Positions 1 through 9,562 of a stretch of 36,265 bases of DNA are shown piece after piece; position 1 is the first letter of the stretch, and the number at the start of each line of letters is the position of its first letter. The position numbers and the translations under genes are program-made. The notes beneath the pieces are model-generated. The model searched no databases. It had not been told where the DNA came from and worked only from the letters and a program-made list of their open reading frames with translations. Source of the DNA: Ignavibacteriota bacterium (GTDB taxonomy: Bacteria > Bacteroidota > Ignavibacteria > Tepidaquicellales > OLB5); assembly GCA_003820375.1 (NCBI GenBank), contig RPQH01000044.1, positions 1 to 36,265 on the forward strand. Reading direction: 5' to 3'.

Positions 1-123
1 ACACTCTAAACACTCTAAACACTCTAAACACTCTAAACACTCTAAACACTCTAAACACTCTAAACACTCTAAACACTCTAAACACTCTAAACACTCTAAA
101 CACTCTAAACACTCTAAACACTC
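1..123. repeat. 9-bp tandem array (ACTCTAAAC)n, cut by window edge
   Basis: Thirteen identical 9-bp units run from base 3 to 119, followed by a partial unit; the array continues beyond the window. On the minus strand the unit reads GAGTGTTTA, and the array begins at the TGA stop codon (122-124) of the minus-strand glycosyltransferase gene: the GA of TGA is the start of the first unit. The perfect identity of the units suggests recent slippage or active homogenisation. Confidence 0.95.
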
Positions 124-2134
124 ATCTCAGCAAATCCGGTGAATACTTTTTTATCTTCTCTATACTTTGCATTGCATTTGTTGTATCACCTTTTTCCATA
201 TATAACTGGTACAGTTGGTAATGTGATATTACATTATAATCATCCAGTTCAACTGATTTTTTATAATTTTCGAAAGCTTTTTCTTTATTGTTTGTTTGCA
301 GATAAATATCACCAATCATCTGGTACGGTGTTCCAAAATTCGAAGGAGCTGCTTCTATTGTTTGCCTGTATAAATTCAATGCTTCCTGGTTCTTGCTTTT
401 ATCTCTTGATGTATTCATAGCCTGGTTATACAGGTTTACAAATATCTTCTTGTAATTCGGATTAGCCGGCAGTGATGAAATATTCTTTACATCTTCATCC
501 GGTTTTCTTTTGTACATGCAATCGGTAAAGTTATACTCTTTAATAGTAAAATATGCAGGATAATAATATTTCAAAAATTCATCGTTTGTAAATAAACCTC
601 TCTCTGCATAAGCACTAGGTTTCACTCCTGTTGAAAAATATATGTAATCAGGTTTACGTGATATAACATAATCTACGTTGTAATTTCTTTCCTTCCATCC
701 AATCTCTGCATTTGCAGATATCTCAGGTATCGGTTGGGGATTGTGAGCAATCTCTTTATCAGTTAATCCCAGCATATCTATCAATGTTACATCGGAGTAA
801 TATGAAATTGCACCTATTGTAGTTGCTGCAACTGTGAGCGGTCTGCCTGCTTCAGTTGATTTGGTTTTTAGCCATGTACCTGATATTCTCATCTTATCAA
901 CTAAACCGTTTTCAAGCTCGCTGTATTTTTTTATCTGTTCATATTGTGGTTTATATGTTATATATCCAATTACAATAATAGCTATAACACCCAGAGCAAT
1001 AGAGCCGGAGTACGAATTTTTCTTTTCAAACATTGCAAAAAGCTGTGCAAAACCTTCCTGGACAAGAATGTAGAATACTGGCATTAACGGTACAAAAAAT
1101 CTCGCCGGTCTTAATACATCACCTCCAATAACGATGACATAGATTGTAAAAACATAAAAAACCAGAATAAGGTACAGGTAATTATTGAACCATTCTTTTT
1201 TTCTTAATGTGAAAAATGATACAATAAGCAGCAATCCATACAATCCATATGTCTTTGCAAAATCCAGGAAGTAGTCAAACCCGGATTTAAAATATTCCCA
1301 CGATGAACCTGTCTTAGCATAAAAAGTATTTGGCAGTAAATACCCGTAATAAGAATATCGCCATATCATATATATCAATGCAGGAATAATATATGCAGAA
1401 AGCCATATTATATTCTTTCTTGAAAAAAGTAAATTAACTTTACTTTTCGTTTCATCCGTATTTGCTCTTAAAGTGATATACATTTTATGCAGAACAGTTA
1501 CTGCAAATATCAAATTTCCTTCCGGTCGTGTCAATGATGCTAAAAGAAATATAACAAATGAATAGGGGAATGTATTGTTTTTTGTATTAATTTCTTTCAG
1601 ATATAAATACAGGCCTAGTGTAACAAGGAAGCCAAACATTCCTGTTTCCATGCCGCTGACTGTCCAGTATGCAAATGCACCGTTTGACATCAACAGTATT
1701 ACAGCACCAAGTGAGAACACCGCGTTATATAACAGGCTTCTTCCTTTGGGAAAAATATCAGTTGATATGCGGAATGTGAAATATAAAGTAAGCAGTGAAA
1801 ATATAATTCCCAGTGTTTGAGATAAAGAGATAAAGTTAAATCCCAATAACTTAACAAAAGAAAGCAGTATCACCCAAAGAAAACATGTATATCCTTCAAC
1901 CCTTTCACCGATATTGAATACTAGTCCGTGTCCTTCTGTAAAATATTTTACATAACGGTATGTAATAAAGGAATCGTCCTGGATAAAATTAAAGCTCTTT
2001 GTATAATAATAAAATATAATCCCGGTAATTGCCAGTACAGGAAGCAAATATTTTTTTAAATCAATTTGCTTTTCGTGTACTGCAGTTTTTTGTTTATGTG
2101 TTGCTGTAGTTTTTGAAGGACTTTTCTTTGGCAT
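122..2134 (-). CDS. GT-C-type membrane glycosyltransferase-like protein with C-terminal TPRs
   Basis: 670 residues. After a basic N-terminus there is a membrane segment near residues 30-45, then an extracytoplasmic loop with the acidic motif QDDSFITYRY and the block GERVEGYTCFLW. This layout is typical of GT-C polyprenyl-phosphate-sugar-dependent transferases (ArnT/PMT superfamily, AftB-like branch). About ten hydrophobic segments follow to about residue 400, then a soluble extracytoplasmic domain. The last 100 residues look like two or three tetratricopeptide repeats (EALNLYRQTIEAAP, KAFENYKKSVELD). It lies 76 bp downstream of another GT-C-like gene on the same strand and is probably co-transcribed with it. 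Family knowledge suggests transfer of a lipid-linked sugar to protein or envelope glycan; donor and acceptor cannot be read from the sequence. The stop codon merges into a 9-bp repeat array. Confidence 0.75.
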   Translation of the reverse strand: MPKKSPSKTTATHKQKTAVHEKQIDLKKYLLPVLAITGIIFYYYTKSFNFIQDDSFITYRYVKYFTEGHGLVFNIGERVEGYTCFLWVILLSFVKLLGFNFISLSQTLGIIFSLLTLYFTFRISTDIFPKGRSLLYNAVFSLGAVILLMSNGAFAYWTVSGMETGMFGFLVTLGLYLYLKEINTKNNTFPYSFVIFLLASLTRPEGNLIFAVTVLHKMYITLRANTDETKSKVNLLFSRKNIIWLSAYIIPALIYMIWRYSYYGYLLPNTFYAKTGSSWEYFKSGFDYFLDFAKTYGLYGLLLIVSFFTLRKKEWFNNYLYLILVFYVFTIYVIVIGGDVLRPARFFVPLMPVFYILVQEGFAQLFAMFEKKNSYSGSIALGVIAIIVIGYITYKPQYEQIKKYSELENGLVDKMRISGTWLKTKSTEAGRPLTVAATTIGAISYYSDVTLIDMLGLTDKEIAHNPQPIPEISANAEIGWKERNYNVDYVISRKPDYIYFSTGVKPSAYAERGLFTNDEFLKYYYPAYFTIKEYNFTDCMYKRKPDEDVKNISSLPANPNYKKIFVNLYNQAMNTSRDKSKNQEALNLYRQTIEAAPSNFGTPYQMIGDIYLQTNNKEKAFENYKKSVELDDYNVISHYQLYQLYMEKGDTTNAMQSIEKIKKYSPDLLR

Positions 2135-2162
2135 AATACCTATGGCGTAGTATAATAATTTT

Positions 2163-2188
2163 CCCGCATACCCTTAAGGGTATGCGGG
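2163..2188. terminator. 26-bp perfect palindrome between the two GT-C genes
   Basis: The 13-bp arm CCCGCATACCCTT is followed immediately by its exact reverse complement, ending at 2188. Neither side has a strong T-tract, so it could be an attenuating hairpin, an mRNA-stabilising structure or an extragenic palindrome rather than a classical rho-independent terminator. It separates two minus-strand genes that otherwise look like one operon. Confidence 0.6.
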
Positions 2189-2210
2189 ATTAATTAGTTC
2201 TTTATGACTT

Positions 2211-4880
2211 TTATTGACCCTGTAATTTTTGCTTCAGGGTTTCAATTTTCATTTTGACTTCGGGACTTCCCGGTGCTATCCTGTCTATCCGCTCAAGTAA
2301 TTCAAGCTCACTCTTATAATCATTCCTTGCATCATAAATATCAATCAGGAGTTTGTAAGGATTCCAAGCGGAGGTCATGTCATTAGGATTCTTTCTTAAT
2401 TCTTCGAGCGCGGTTTTTTCAACATCAGCCGAGTATTCATTAAATTTTGCATTATTGCCTACTCTGTAATACATCATTGCTATATCATGCTGAATCCTAT
2501 AATCTATCGGTATTATTTTCCGCGGGAAAATTTCTTCCATCTTATCAAGAAGATTATTTACCTTTTGCGGATCGGATTCATAATATGAATATGCCATAGT
2601 CAGATACTGTGACCGGTAATTTTGTACATTATTTATTGTTACCTGTTCAAAGAATATATCGGGGTCATTGTATCCTCTGAACATAAACCCCGTGGCCGGT
2701 GTTTTGGATGGTTCCTGTCTTAATGTTGTGAAGTTCTCATACATCAGGTTATTAACCCTGAACTGTCTGCCTGCTTCACCTTTGAAAGGAACAAGGCGTT
2801 TTGCCATTCCTTCACCAACAAGGTACTCATCTAAACCCTGATAATTATCATCACTAACAGTTGCAGAGAAATAAATCGGTCTTTGCCAGTTATTTGTCTT
2901 AATTATTTCAAATATCATCATGTCACTTACTTTAATGCCTTTCTGGTTGTTGCCGGCATTAATTGTGGCGGGCATCTTCCAGACGAGCTTATCGGGTGTT
3001 TCTCCCTTTGATCTTAATGAATCGGGATACGCTTCAGGCGGAACTCCAACAGAAACTACTTTAAAGTCATTCCATGCTGATGGTCCCTGTGCCATTTTTT
3101 CTATCTGTGCATCGGATAAGCTGATTGGTACTTTTAATGCTCCGTAAGGCGATGAATTTTTCATTTCCTTTATATACCAGTCAGTGTTAAGTAAGCTCAG
3201 GTTAACAATTCTTACATCCTGCCTGTAGCCTACCGATTGCAGGTACCAGAGAGGGAATGTATCGTTATCACCATTTGTAAATACTATTCCGTCTTTTGCA
3301 ACACTTTGCAAAATATTATATGCATAATCGAACGGTACATAATTATTTGATCTGTCATTATAAAAATGATTTGTCTTATACATATTTCCCGGAATAAAGA
3401 TAAAGGCAAAAAGCAGGAAAGCAATACTTGCGCCTTTTACTGCGGCCGCATTTTTTATTCCATCTCTTATAAGCTCAAGTATGCCCATTACACCAATTCC
3501 AATCCACAGCGAATAAACAAAAAAAGCTCCTTCATAGAAGTAATCTCTTTCTCTGGGCTGCGGGTCTTGCTGCCGCTGGAACAAAGCAGTGAACACACCC
3601 ATCAAAAGGAATGCCCATAAAAACGTTACGCCAAGCTTCCAATCTTTCCGGAAATGATAGAATAAACCAAACAATCCAATGAGGAATGGTATACCGTATA
3701 ATTTGCTCCAGTCAATTCCTGCATCCTGGTTATAGCTTGCTCTTCCAATATACTGCCATCCAAGGTAGCGGTTGAACATATGGTTTATCTGCCAGTTCCA
3801 CATAAAATCCATATCACTTGAATAATTTGTCCATGTTCTTCTGTGCATAGGTTCCTGCGAATATCTTCTTGGCCAGAATGGTGCATCGCCGTATTGCTCA
3901 CGGCTTAAGTAGCTTACAAGTGTGGTTAAGTCTTTAGGTTCATTTTCATTGATAGGTAAATTATCGACTTTAGCTCTTAACAAAACACCTGTATAAATTG
4001 AATAACCAATGAACACAAGAAAAATAGCACCGAAAGCAAATGCCCACGCTCTCTTCTGGTTTTTAATTCCCCAGTATACGCCGTATATAAGTGCAGGTAC
4101 TATTATTGCGGCTAAAAATGTAACAACTGAGCTGTTATCTATCTTAAGCGTTCTTATATCACCTGAAAGCCATGTAGGAAACCATATAACAATAATAGGA
4201 TATACAGCAACGAAAGAAAGACAGGTAATGATAAATGCTATAAAGAAAGATTTTCTATTGTATTCAAACTTTCTAAAATAATATATAAAGCCGGCAACCA
4301 GAATTAACTGAACCACAAGCAAGTGGATACCCATTGAAAGTCCGACGACGTAGCCGAGAAGCATGAGTATTTTTTCATTTCCTTTTTCATCAGCTTTTTC
4401 CCACCAGTACATAAGCAGCCACATTCCCAGCCCGACGAGCATGGTACCCAAAGCATATACTTCAGCTTCCAAAGCATTAAACCAGAAGGAATCACAGAAA
4501 GCATAAGATAATGCACCAATGGCCGCAGAGCCAAATACTATAACAGCATCCCAATTATTTTTAGGAAATCCGCGCCAGTTTTTTATTACTGAAACGATAA
4601 CCAGGTATAAAAAGAGCACTGTAAATGCCGAACTGATGGCTGATACTGCATTCATTTTGACAGCAGGGTTATCTCCAAAAGGCATCATGGTTGCAACTTT
4701 TCCAACAATTCCCCATAATGGTGCTCCTGGTGGATGCGGGACTGACAGCGTGTATGCAGATGCAATAAATTCACCGCAATCCCAAAAGGATACTGTCGGC
4801 TGCATCGTAGTCAGATAAACGATGGCGGAAATTAGAAGGACAACTCCACCGACTATGTAGTTAATTCTTTTATAATCCAT
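2211..4880 (-). CDS. DUF2723-family multi-membrane protein (GT-C / TMEM260-like)
   Basis: 889 residues. The first 60 are diagnostic of DUF2723: a membrane helix (about 9-25), then SFWDCGEFIASAY (31-43, with an Asp in the usual GT-C acidic position, D34) and the HPPGAPLW motif (49-56). Around ten to twelve further membrane helices extend to about residue 500, followed by a large extracytoplasmic domain (about 510-780) and a helical, TPR-like tail (about 780-889). The family is predicted to transfer sugars from polyprenyl-phosphate donors; eukaryotic TMEM260 is a protein O-mannosyltransferase. In T9SS-using Bacteroidota such proteins may take part in O-glycosylation of exported proteins, which is inference here. 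The ATG at 4880 places the first helix correctly. It is upstream of, and probably co-transcribed with, the gene at 122-2134. Confidence 0.88.
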   Translation of the reverse strand: MDYKRINYIVGGVVLLISAIVYLTTMQPTVSFWDCGEFIASAYTLSVPHPPGAPLWGIVGKVATMMPFGDNPAVKMNAVSAISSAFTVLFLYLVIVSVIKNWRGFPKNNWDAVIVFGSAAIGALSYAFCDSFWFNALEAEVYALGTMLVGLGMWLLMYWWEKADEKGNEKILMLLGYVVGLSMGIHLLVVQLILVAGFIYYFRKFEYNRKSFFIAFIITCLSFVAVYPIIVIWFPTWLSGDIRTLKIDNSSVVTFLAAIIVPALIYGVYWGIKNQKRAWAFAFGAIFLVFIGYSIYTGVLLRAKVDNLPINENEPKDLTTLVSYLSREQYGDAPFWPRRYSQEPMHRRTWTNYSSDMDFMWNWQINHMFNRYLGWQYIGRASYNQDAGIDWSKLYGIPFLIGLFGLFYHFRKDWKLGVTFLWAFLLMGVFTALFQRQQDPQPRERDYFYEGAFFVYSLWIGIGVMGILELIRDGIKNAAAVKGASIAFLLFAFIFIPGNMYKTNHFYNDRSNNYVPFDYAYNILQSVAKDGIVFTNGDNDTFPLWYLQSVGYRQDVRIVNLSLLNTDWYIKEMKNSSPYGALKVPISLSDAQIEKMAQGPSAWNDFKVVSVGVPPEAYPDSLRSKGETPDKLVWKMPATINAGNNQKGIKVSDMMIFEIIKTNNWQRPIYFSATVSDDNYQGLDEYLVGEGMAKRLVPFKGEAGRQFRVNNLMYENFTTLRQEPSKTPATGFMFRGYNDPDIFFEQVTINNVQNYRSQYLTMAYSYYESDPQKVNNLLDKMEEIFPRKIIPIDYRIQHDIAMMYYRVGNNAKFNEYSADVEKTALEELRKNPNDMTSAWNPYKLLIDIYDARNDYKSELELLERIDRIAPGSPEVKMKIETLKQKLQGQ

Positions 4881-5158
4881 TTTAAAATTTTATTGTGAAA
4901 AAACAAATATATTTAATCACTGTATGATATTCAATGATAAGATAGATAGGGTAGATTTTTTACGATATTGCCTGTTATTTTCGAATAATAACATAAATCT
5001 TATTAAGTTTGTTTCGGGCTTAAATTCTTATTTATCAGTTTAAAGAAAAATTCAGATTTTATTCCTCTTTATAATATTATACCATGAAAGCAAATAATAC
5101 CTTTTGAGCATCTCCGCCTAATGTCATGCAGGAAGGAAATGTAAATGCAAATCCCTAA

Positions 5159-6070
5159 TTACCTGATTGGTTTCCTGCAGTACAGTTTGAAATTATATCC
5201 CAAATTAAATAAATTCAATAATGTATTTGCAACAGGTTTAATAGCTGATTTCAAAATACCTTTTGATGCAGCTTTGGCGAGCGGTGGTATTTCAGTTTTA
5301 AATTCTTTTTTTTCAGGACTGTTGCTATCGATGTCTTCAGGCAGCTTAACTGTTGATATTCCAAAGCCTAAAGTTTTTAACCTGAATACTTCCAGTCCAA
5401 TGTTTTTAACTATTTTTCTTAGATCTTTTTTTCTGAAGTAATAACTTACCTGGTCCGGCGGATAGGGTTTAACAAGGCTTTCATATTTTATAAATGAATC
5501 AAGCGAAGTAACATTGGGAACACCAATAATAACAAGCATGCCTCCCGGCTTTAATATTTGTTTTACATCTTCCAGGAATTTTAAAGGATGAGACATATAG
5601 CAGAATGTAGAGCTTGAAAACACCACATCGAAAAAATCGTTTTGGAATTTTGCATCATGCAGTGAACCGATAAATATTTTTCCGTGATTGGAACAAGGCT
5701 CAAGTGATGCCGGGTTTATATCTACACCGTAAGTTTCCCATCCTCTGTTTTTTGCGCACTCCAGAAAATTTCCGTTGCCGCAGCCGACATCAAGAATTTT
5801 TCCCGGCTTAATTATTCTTTCAATTGCTTCAAGTTCTTCTACAAAGCGGGGTAACTGGTAATCTTTTAAATTATTATATCTTTTTACATCCCGGTCTCTG
5901 TGTCCCGATATAATATTTATGTTTACATCTTCCCTGATTCCCGGGTTCGAATATGTTAAACCGCAATTCAAACATTTTACAATGTTGGTTTTTCCTTTAT
6001 AAACAATTTTATAATCCTTGCTTCCGCATAAAAGGCATGTACGGTATTCAAATATTTTATTGTTGTCCAT
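5159..6070 (-). CDS. Class I SAM-dependent methyltransferase with N-terminal Cys4 zinc knuckle
   Basis: 303 residues. The N-terminus holds two CxxC pairs (C12/C15 and C33/C36) in the pattern CLLCG...CLNCG, a small zinc-binding module seen before many Methyltransf_11/23-type enzymes acting on sugars or lipids. Methyltransferase motif I is ILDVGCGNGNFLE (92-104), an acidic residue follows at VDINPASLE, and FDVVFSSSTFCYMSHP looks like motif IV. The last 90 residues hold a helical region. The substrate is unknown; in this context, upstream of the glycosyltransferase genes, a cell-surface sugar is plausible. It is separated from the GT-C gene at 4880 by about 280 bp of AT-rich DNA in which I see no gene. 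Confidence 0.85.
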   Translation of the reverse strand: MDNNKIFEYRTCLLCGSKDYKIVYKGKTNIVKCLNCGLTYSNPGIREDVNINIISGHRDRDVKRYNNLKDYQLPRFVEELEAIERIIKPGKILDVGCGNGNFLECAKNRGWETYGVDINPASLEPCSNHGKIFIGSLHDAKFQNDFFDVVFSSSTFCYMSHPLKFLEDVKQILKPGGMLVIIGVPNVTSLDSFIKYESLVKPYPPDQVSYYFRKKDLRKIVKNIGLEVFRLKTLGFGISTVKLPEDIDSNSPEKKEFKTEIPPLAKAASKGILKSAIKPVANTLLNLFNLGYNFKLYCRKPIR

Positions 6071-6195
6071 TATAAAATTGAAATTAAAAATAGTTTATTT
6101 ATCGAACATATCCAAAATAATAATATTATTTCTGTGTAAAAAGGTATAGTGAGAGATTCTTTTTAGCCCCAAGCATACATCACACTCAATACACT

Positions 6196-6217
6196 CTCCG
6201 AAGGAGTCCTTTGGACT
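6196..6217. repeat. Pair of overlapping mini-hairpins with 3-nt loops
   Basis: CTCC-GAA-GGAG (6196-6206) overlaps AGTCC-TTT-GGACT (6205-6217). The 3-nt loop and GAA-type centre resemble the palindromic repeats at 9066, 13131 and 36069. It lies in the acs upstream region, next to two imperfect 9-bp units (ACACTCAAT, ACACTCTCC). Confidence 0.5.
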
Positions 6218-6304
6218 ATACACTTCACTGTATTGAATCTTTCTCAAAAGGAAACTATTATTGCTGTCATTTCAATTAAACACTTATAAAAACAATATAA
6301 AAGA

Positions 6305-8251
6305 ATGGAACAAAAGATAACTTCTTTATCTAAGGAAAAAAGAGTCTTTCATCCGAAAGAGCCGTTTTCCAGAAGAGCCCACATCAAATCAATGGCTCAA
6401 TATAAAAAAATGTATAATGAATCAATAAAGAATCCTGAAAAATTTTGGGCTAAAGCAGCAGAGGAGTTATACTGGTTCAGAAGGTGGAAAGAGGTTTTAA
6501 AATGGAAACCGCCTCATGCTCAGTGGTTTGTTAAAGGCAAGCTCAACATGTCATACAATTGTCTTGACAGGCATCTTGGTTCATGGCGCAGAAATAAAGC
6601 CGCAATTATCTGGGAAGGTGAGAACGGTGATACTGCAACATGGACATACCAGCAGCTTCACTCACAGGTTTGCAAGTTTGCTAATGTTCTAAAAATGCTT
6701 GGAATTCAAAAAGGTGACAGGGTTTGTATTTATATGCCGATGATTCCGGAGATTGCTGTTGCCATGCTTGCATGTGCACGTATTGGCGCGGTGCATTCGA
6801 TTATTTTCGGCGGATTTTCTTCATCAGCACTTGTTGATAGAATTAACGATGCCCAGGCAAAGCTTGTTGTAACCGCTGATGGTGCTTACAGAAGAGGGAC
6901 AATTGTTAAGCTTAAAGAAAATGTTGATAATGCTATGGCCGATTGTCCGACAGTTGAAAATGTAGTTGTAGTAAAACGCCTCGAGCAGGAAGTAATAATG
7001 CATTACGGGCGTGACCACTGGTATGATGAGCTTATGCACTCGGTTGATGATGTCTGTCCCGCTGAACAGCTTGATTCTGAACATCCTTTATACATCCTTT
7101 ATACAAGCGGAACAACAGGCAAACCAAAAGGAATACTTCATACAACAGGCGGGTATACAGTGATGACATATCTTACAACTAAATATGTTTTCGATATTAA
7201 GGAAGAAGATATTTACTGGTGCACTGCCGATGCAGGATGGGTGACAGGTCACTCGTATGTTGTTTATGGTCCTTTATTAAACGGAGCTACAACTGTAATG
7301 TATGAAGGAGCTCCCAATTATCCTGATCCTGACAGGTTCTGGAAGATTATAGATAAATATAAAATAAATGTTTTTTATACAGCACCAACAGCAATACGTG
7401 CATTCATTAAATGGGGTGAAGAGTGGCCAAGAAAACATAAGCTGGATACTCTCAGGTTATTGGGAACTGTCGGTGAACCAATCAATCCTGAAGCATGGAT
7501 GTGGTATTATAAAGTAATCGGTAAAGGAAAATGTCCCATAGTAGATACATGGTGGCAAACTGAAACAGGTGCAATAATGATAACGCCGATTCCCGGAGCT
7601 ACACCCACAAAACCCGGAACCGTGACACTACCGTTCTTTGGCATAGTACCTGAAGTTATGACAAAAGAAGGAAAGAAATGCAAAGTAAATGAAGGCGGCT
7701 ACCTGGTTATTACAAAACCCTGGCCTGCTATGCTGAGAACTATTTATAAAGATGACCACAGGTATCAAAGGCAGTACTGGAGTGAGTACCCCGGTATTTA
7801 TTTTACAGGCGATGGTGCAAGAAAAGACAAGGACGGCTATTTCTGGATAATGGGAAGAGTTGATGATGTAATAAATGTAAGCGGTCACAGGATTGGTACG
7901 GCAGAAGTGGAATCAGCGCTTGTTGCCCATGCTAAAGTTGCTGAATCCGCAGTTGTTGGAAGACCGGATGATTTAAAGGGAAGTGCTATTTGTGCCTTTG
8001 TAACACTTGAAGGAAAGTATGCACCCTCTGAAGAGCTGAAAGCTGAATTGAAGGAATGGGTTGTAAAACAAATCGGAGCACTTGCAAGACCTGATGAAAT
8101 AAGATTAACCGAAGCATTGCCAAAAACAAGAAGCGGGAAAATCATGCGAAGACTGCTTCGTGAAATTGCAACACAAGGTATAGTAACCGGAGATACAACA
8201 ACACTGGAGGATTTTTCAGTACTTGAAACACTTAGGGATGAGGAAGAGTGA
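6305..8251 (+). CDS. acs: Acetyl-CoA synthetase (AMP-forming)
   Basis: 648 residues, the usual length for Acs. It converts acetate, ATP and CoA to acetyl-CoA, AMP and PPi in the cytoplasm. The N-terminal ACAS_N region ([20 protein letters not shown]) is present. The phosphate-binding loop [11 protein letters not shown] lies near residues 265-275, [10 protein letters not shown] holds the adenine/acetate site, and [20 protein letters not shown] is the A8 hinge. The C-terminal [12 protein letters not shown] contains the catalytic lysine (K612), the residue acetylated by Pat-type enzymes in other bacteria. The gene stands alone. The ATG at 6305 gives full homology without a clear Shine-Dalgarno site. 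A 7-bp repeat array begins directly after the stop. Confidence 0.97.
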   Translation: MEQKITSLSKEKRVFHPKEPFSRRAHIKSMAQYKKMYNESIKNPEKFWAKAAEELYWFRRWKEVLKWKPPHAQWFVKGKLNMSYNCLDRHLGSWRRNKAAIIWEGENGDTATWTYQQLHSQVCKFANVLKMLGIQKGDRVCIYMPMIPEIAVAMLACARIGAVHSIIFGGFSSSALVDRINDAQAKLVVTADGAYRRGTIVKLKENVDNAMADCPTVENVVVVKRLEQEVIMHYGRDHWYDELMHSVDDVCPAEQLDSEHPLYILYTSGTTGKPKGILHTTGGYTVMTYLTTKYVFDIKEEDIYWCTADAGWVTGHSYVVYGPLLNGATTVMYEGAPNYPDPDRFWKIIDKYKINVFYTAPTAIRAFIKWGEEWPRKHKLDTLRLLGTVGEPINPEAWMWYYKVIGKGKCPIVDTWWQTETGAIMITPIPGATPTKPGTVTLPFFGIVPEVMTKEGKKCKVNEGGYLVITKPWPAMLRTIYKDDHRYQRQYWSEYPGIYFTGDGARKDKDGYFWIMGRVDDVINVSGHRIGTAEVESALVAHAKVAESAVVGRPDDLKGSAICAFVTLEGKYAPSEELKAELKEWVVKQIGALARPDEIRLTEALPKTRSGKIMRRLLREIATQGIVTGDTTTLEDFSVLETLRDEEE

Positions 8252-8310
8252 TGGTTGCAGGTTGCAAGTTGCAGGTTGAAAGTTGATAACAGATTGCAGA
8301 TTGCAGATTG
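8252..8310. repeat. 7-bp tandem array (CARGTTG/CAGATTG) after acs stop
   Basis: Heptamers CAGGTTG, CAAGTTG, CAGGTTG and AAAGTTG run from 8258, followed by three CAGATTG units at 8290-8310. The array starts a few bases after the acs TGA. The same heptamer family recurs at 23358-23406. Confidence 0.85.
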
Positions 8311-8367
8311 GAAGATTTCGATAAAAAATTCACCATTGACACTTCGAAATTCGAAATTAAGTGGCAG

Positions 8368-8463
8368 TGTTAGGTCTTATTTTTGTAGATTTGGATAAAC
8401 TTAGATTAACTGATATGTAAAGAGAGAAAGAATGAATTTAAATTAACTGAAATTGACCTGACG
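8368..8463. mobile_element. 96-bp MITE-like element with TGTCAGGTC-type ends
   Basis: Bounded by TGTTAGGTC and GACCTGACG, which are near-perfect inverted termini. Its reverse complement aligns over the whole length with the element at 17698-17794, for example in the shared blocks TCAGGTCAAT, TTCTTTCTCT and TCTAAGTT. No coding capacity. No convincing target-site duplication is visible. Confidence 0.65.
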
Positions 8464-8504
8464 CAAGCGTAAGATTAATTAGTAAATTTATTTTATAAAT
8501 AAAC

Positions 8505-8942
8505 ATGGCAGAATTAAAAACAAAACCAACAAAAGTCAGCATTGATAAATTCTTAAAATCTGTTGATGAAAAAAAAAGGGATGACAGTTATAAAATTATT
8601 GATATGATGAAAAAGATAACTAAAAAAGAACCTGTAATGTGGGGATCAACAATGATTGGCTTTGGTAATTATCATTACAAATATAAAAGCGGACACGAGG
8701 GTGATTGCTTTATGATAGGGTTTGCACCGCGTAAGGCACAATTAGTAATATATATGATGCCCGGGTATGAGGAAAAAACCGTTTTAATGAAAAAGCTCGG
8801 GAAATATAAAACAGGGAAATCATGTCTTTACATAAATAAGCTTGAAGATGTGGATGTGAAAGTGTTAAAGGAATTAATGAAGGAAAGCTATAACGACGTA
8901 AAGAAATTAAGCAAGAGTTCAAGGAGTTTCGATAGTTGGTAA
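8505..8942 (+). CDS. DUF1801 domain protein
   Basis: 145 residues. The hallmark block is present: a helix with KRDDSYKIIDMMKKITK, then EPVMWGSTMIGFGNYHYKYKSGHEGDCFMIGFAPRK, and a C-terminal Y(I)NKLEDVDVKVLKELM. DUF1801 proteins are small cytoplasmic proteins of unsettled function. The last codons are unusual: AGT codons for Ser138, Ser141 and Ser144 recur every 9 bp and the same spacing continues across the TAA stop (AGTT at 8916, 8925, 8934 and 8943), so a degenerate 9-bp array overlaps the C-terminus (sequence RSFDSW). Confidence 0.85.
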   Translation: MAELKTKPTKVSIDKFLKSVDEKKRDDSYKIIDMMKKITKKEPVMWGSTMIGFGNYHYKYKSGHEGDCFMIGFAPRKAQLVIYMMPGYEEKTVLMKKLGKYKTGKSCLYINKLEDVDVKVLKELMKESYNDVKKLSKSSRSFDSW

Positions 8943-9366
8943 AGTTCATAGATTTTAAAGCCGAAAAGTTGATAAAATTTCGCCTCCGGCCTCTTGCTTG
9001 CATCCCGAAGGAACACAATGGACATCAGGACTCCTGGGAGGGGTGGGGAGAATCGCTTGATAAAGATCCTGAAGGATGACATTATGATAGATTTATTTAG
9101 TGGATGTGTCAATAATTTGGATGATATGATTTTAATTATTTGAGTATAATAATTAGAAAATTAATGTTAAATTTTATGTAAAATATTAGGTAACAAAATT
9201 ATAATATAAACTATGCCTGATATCAGTAGATTCTTAGGAATAATGGAAATTTCAAAGATTATTCTGATTATGATATACTTGTCATTATAAAAATAAGAAG
9301 TTGATTTATTGTTTTCTGAAATGAAGGATTTATTTAACGAAACAGAAAAATTAATTAAAACATAAC
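8943..9366. other. 424-bp gene-poor spacer
   Basis: No gene longer than about 18 codons is convincing here. It holds one palindromic-repeat copy (9066-9090), a G-rich stretch around 9028-9050, and AT-rich DNA from 9110 onward that probably contains the promoter of the membrane microprotein at 9367. Confidence 0.6.
9066..9090 (+). repeat. Palindromic repeat copy (ATCC-TGAA-GGAT + GACATTATGATAG)
   Basis: Matches the unit of the 36069-36265 array: a short stem-loop followed by the conserved tail GATGACATTATGRTAG. Here the stem is one base pair shorter. Confidence 0.7.
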
Positions 9367-9513
9367 ATGGATACAGCATTAATAATATTTTGTGTAATCG
9401 GAGTAATATTGTTTTTAGCTTATCTTGGCGGAATATATTATACTTCATATAAAGATTACAGCAGGAAGAAAGATGATTCTGAAGATGAAAAGAAAAAATT
9501 CAATTTGAATTAA
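9367..9513 (+). CDS. 48-residue single-pass membrane microprotein
   Basis: ATG at 9367, TAA at 9511-9513. One hydrophobic helix (residues 4-25, ALIIFCVIGVILFLAYLGG) is followed by a highly charged cytoplasmic tail (SRKKDDSEDEKKK). The pattern of small hydrophobic N-terminus plus charged tail resembles small membrane subunits such as CcoQ or CcmD, but no specific family is recognised. It lies 49 bp upstream of the Nudix gene and may be co-transcribed with it. Confidence 0.55.
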   Translation: MDTALIIFCVIGVILFLAYLGGIYYTSYKDYSRKKDDSEDEKKKFNLN

Positions 9514-9562
9514 ATCTACTGCTTGAAAAATTTACACACTAAAAAACCATCACCATATTGTC

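Noticed and set aside
9321-9365. 14-codon frame directly before the microprotein
   Set aside because: Too short to support; no ribosome-binding site or homology.
9167-9448. 93-residue minus-strand frame
   Set aside because: Low-complexity Ile/Asn-rich translation of AT-rich DNA, opposite the better supported microprotein at 9367.
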